Positions 62,376 to 64,000 of a DNA stretch of 64,000 nucleotides are shown here, piece by piece. The stretch comes from Rhodoferax sp. TS-BS-61-7 (GTDB taxonomy: Bacteria; Pseudomonadota; Gammaproteobacteria; Burkholderiales; Burkholderiaceae_C), in contig NZ_PTQY01000002.1 of the NCBI RefSeq assembly GCF_002943465.1, positions 536,501-600,500 on the forward strand. The letters run 5' to 3'. Positions within the stretch are counted from its first letter, which is position 1. Each line of letters opens with the position of its first letter. A model generated the notes under the pieces. That model saw nothing but the letters and a program-made list of their open reading frames with translations. It was not told the DNA's origin and searched no databases. A program made the translations under genes and the position numbers.

Positions 62376-62462
62376 AAGGGGGAGGCGGCGTAAAACTTGG
62401 ACTAGTTATGCCGCGATTCCAAAGATAGGTCAGGTTTGTCTACCGTACCGGATGCAGTCCAA

Positions 62463-62529
62463 TCGCGAAGGCGGAGGTTTGTGTAGGACACTTGAATTAA
62501 ACCACTCGCCACCAGTCTGCGCTAGGCAT
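62463..62529 (+). repeat. Direct repeat R2, right copy (67 bp)
   Basis: Matches 58655-58721 at 60 of 67 positions, same orientation; lies about 95 bases before the IS256-family element. Confidence 0.85.
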
Positions 62530-62623
62530 GCCAGATGCGGTGCTTGCTGGGGAACGGCAACTGGGCGTTCGAAATGTGTATGCAACGACGCAAACGGAAA
62601 CACCAGAAGTTGCCCTCGCGTGG

Positions 62624-64000
62624 GAGTGTCTGAATTTCTGTGTGTGAGGCGGGATTGCCTGCCCACGGTATTGGGCAAGCGGATTTCATCTTAATGGACC
62701 TTGTTGGTGAAGCGGTCTTCGTAGAGGATCGCGAACTGGTTCATTGCCTCTTTCCAATCTCTATTGGCTCGGCCCCAGTCGGCAGTGATATTGCGTAGGG
62801 CCAGCCAGATCAGCTTGCTGGCCGCATCGTCCGAAGGGAAGTGCCCCCGTGTCTTGATGATCTTGCGTAGCCTGGCATTTACGCTCTCAATGGCATTGGT
62901 GGTGTAGATCACCCGGCGGATGTGCGGCGGGAATGCAAAGAAGGGAATCACCTTGTCCCATGACCTACGCCAAGCAGCAGTGACGGTTGGGAATTTTGCA
63001 CCCCATGGCCCCGCCTCAAACGCATCCAACTCCGCCAGGGCAGCCTCAGCACTGGCCGCCGTATAAATGGGTTTGATGGCTGCGGCAAGCGCCTTGCGGT
63101 CCTTCCATGAGGCGTAGTCCAGGCTGTTGCGTATCAGGTGCACGATACAGGTCTGCAGCGTGGTAGCCGGAAACACCGTCCCCAGAGCCTCGGCCATGCC
63201 CTTGAGGCCATCAGTGACGGCGATCAGGATGTCATTCACTCCGCGTGTCTTGAGGTCGTTGAACACCTTCATCCAGAACTTGGCCCCTTCGGTGTTCTCT
63301 ATCCACAGGCCCAGAATGTCGCGCGTACCGTCAGGCTGCACGCCCAGGGCCAGGTAAATGGCTTTGTTGCGCACCACCGCATCCTCACGAATCTTGACAC
63401 GCAGGGCATCAAAGAAGACCACCGGATACATGGGCTCCAAAGGACGAGCCTGCCAGGCCGTGACCTCGGCCATGACTGAGTCAGTGACTGAACTGATGAA
63501 TTCCGGCGAAACTTCGGTGGCGTACTGCTCGGCCAGGAAGCCCTGGATCTCACGCACCGTCATGCCACGGGCGTACATGGCCACGATCTTGTCGTCAAAG
63601 CCCGTGAAGCGACGCTCGTGCTTGGGGATGAGCAAGGGCTCGAAGCTGCCGGCGCGGTCGCGTGGCACGTCGATGCGCAGTGGACCGTCTTCGGTTAACA
63701 CGGTCTTGGCCGTAGCACCATTGCGGTGGTTGCTGGCCTCGCTGGGCTTGTCAGCGCCTGGCGCATAACCCAGGTGGTGGGTGAGTTCGGCGCCCAAGGC
63801 ACGTTCAATCAGTGCCTTCTTGAAGGCCATGGAGGCGGCATTTACCGCCTCGGCGCTCATGGGGCCATTGACAAATTGGTCAATGAGTTCTTTGGGTATG
63901 GTCGGCAGCGCCTGTGCTGCTTTGGCCTTCCCTGTCTTGCTCGGCATACATGCTCCTTGGTGACATGGTATGCCTCACACACAAAATTTCTGACAGGCTC
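62624..64000 (-). mobile_element. IS256-family insertion sequence, reaching the window edge
   Basis: Bounded by imperfect inverted repeats: GAATTTCTGTGTGTGAGGC at 62632-62650 and, on the minus strand, GAAATTTTGTGTGTGAGGC at 63972-63990 (two mismatches). Outer bases GAGTGTCT on the left and GAGCCTGTCA on the right may belong to the ends. The right boundary and target duplication cannot be checked because the window stops. Confidence 0.85.
62691..63947 (-). CDS. IS256 family transposase
   Basis: 418 residues, AAGGAG seven bases before the ATG. DDE residues are at Asp180 (VVFFDALRVKIRED), Asp246 (AVTDGLKGM) and Glu354 (TNAIESVNARLRK). The N-terminal DNA-binding part contains NHRNG and GPLRIDVPRDR, typical of Mutator/IS256 transposases. 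No frameshift or stop is seen, so the element may be active. Confidence 0.95.
   Translation of the reverse strand: MPSKTGKAKAAQALPTIPKELIDQFVNGPMSAEAVNAASMAFKKALIERALGAELTHHLGYAPGADKPSEASNHRNGATAKTVLTEDGPLRIDVPRDRAGSFEPLLIPKHERRFTGFDDKIVAMYARGMTVREIQGFLAEQYATEVSPEFISSVTDSVMAEVTAWQARPLEPMYPVVFFDALRVKIREDAVVRNKAIYLALGVQPDGTRDILGLWIENTEGAKFWMKVFNDLKTRGVNDILIAVTDGLKGMAEALGTVFPATTLQTCIVHLIRNSLDYASWKDRKALAAAIKPIYTAASAEAALAELDAFEAGPWGAKFPTVTAAWRRSWDKVIPFFAFPPHIRRVIYTTNAIESVNARLRKIIKTRGHFPSDDAASKLIWLALRNITADWGRANRDWKEAMNQFAILYEDRFTNKVH

Overview
The window looks like a chromosomal segment of a betaproteobacterium of the Burkholderiales, most likely Comamonadaceae (Rhodoferax/Polaromonas-like). This is inferred from the high-GC codon use, the gene families present, and short dispersed repeats of a type I associate with that group; no rRNA or other species marker is present.

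Region 1 (1-22 kb) is a catabolic region for carboxylic acids handled as CoA thioesters: an acyl-CoA ligase (cut by the window edge), a complete Liv-type ABC importer (binding protein, two permeases, two ATPases), a FadJ-like hydratase/dehydrogenase, an M20 peptidase, a thiolase, a DmdC-type acyl-CoA dehydrogenase, an SDR, a PaaI-like thioesterase, an AidB-like dehydrogenase, a GST, an ElaA-type GNAT and a second SDR. A creD-like membrane gene sits between the thiolase and a decayed copy of the thiolase 3' end, next to an orphan HEPN-domain gene.

Region 2 (22-48.7 kb) is mostly housekeeping and signalling: a cupredoxin gene overlapping a GGDEF/EAL gene, an HDAC-like amidohydrolase, a methyltransferase, glutathione reductase, a periplasmic binding protein, Tex, a PEP-CTERM protein, an HDOD protein, a patatin and alpha/beta hydrolases, a PAS/GGDEF/EAL protein, an iron alcohol dehydrogenase, a thioesterase-GNAT fusion, an orphan cheZ, ygfZ, and the cluster mltG-tmk-holB-pilZ-tatD-ankyrin.

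Region 3 (48.7-64 kb) is accessory, visibly lower in GC and rich in defence-type genes. Two degenerate direct repeats (48.82-49.02 and 53.65-53.82 kb) bracket a 4.6-kb cassette holding (a) a three-gene toxin-antitoxin-SecB-like chaperone (TAC) operon and (b) a short CBASS operon: a 2TM/beta-barrel Cap15-like effector, a CD-NTase and a small CxxC protein. Beyond it lie an XRE-ImmA/IrrE gene with an unknown partner, a KfrA-like DNA-binding coiled-coil gene divergent from a tyrosine recombinase, a periplasmic binding protein, a PD-(D/E)XK-like protein, a two-gene unit ending in an ImmA/IrrE-related protein without its metal motif, a wrecked SF1 helicase gene, and an IS256-family element running to the window edge.

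A recurring theme is short repeats lying inside reading frames. At least six genes carry the same ~50-bp repeat in frame, one also carries a second, GC-rich repeat, and another carries a 94-bp inverted-repeat element. No CRISPR array, tRNA or rRNA was seen.
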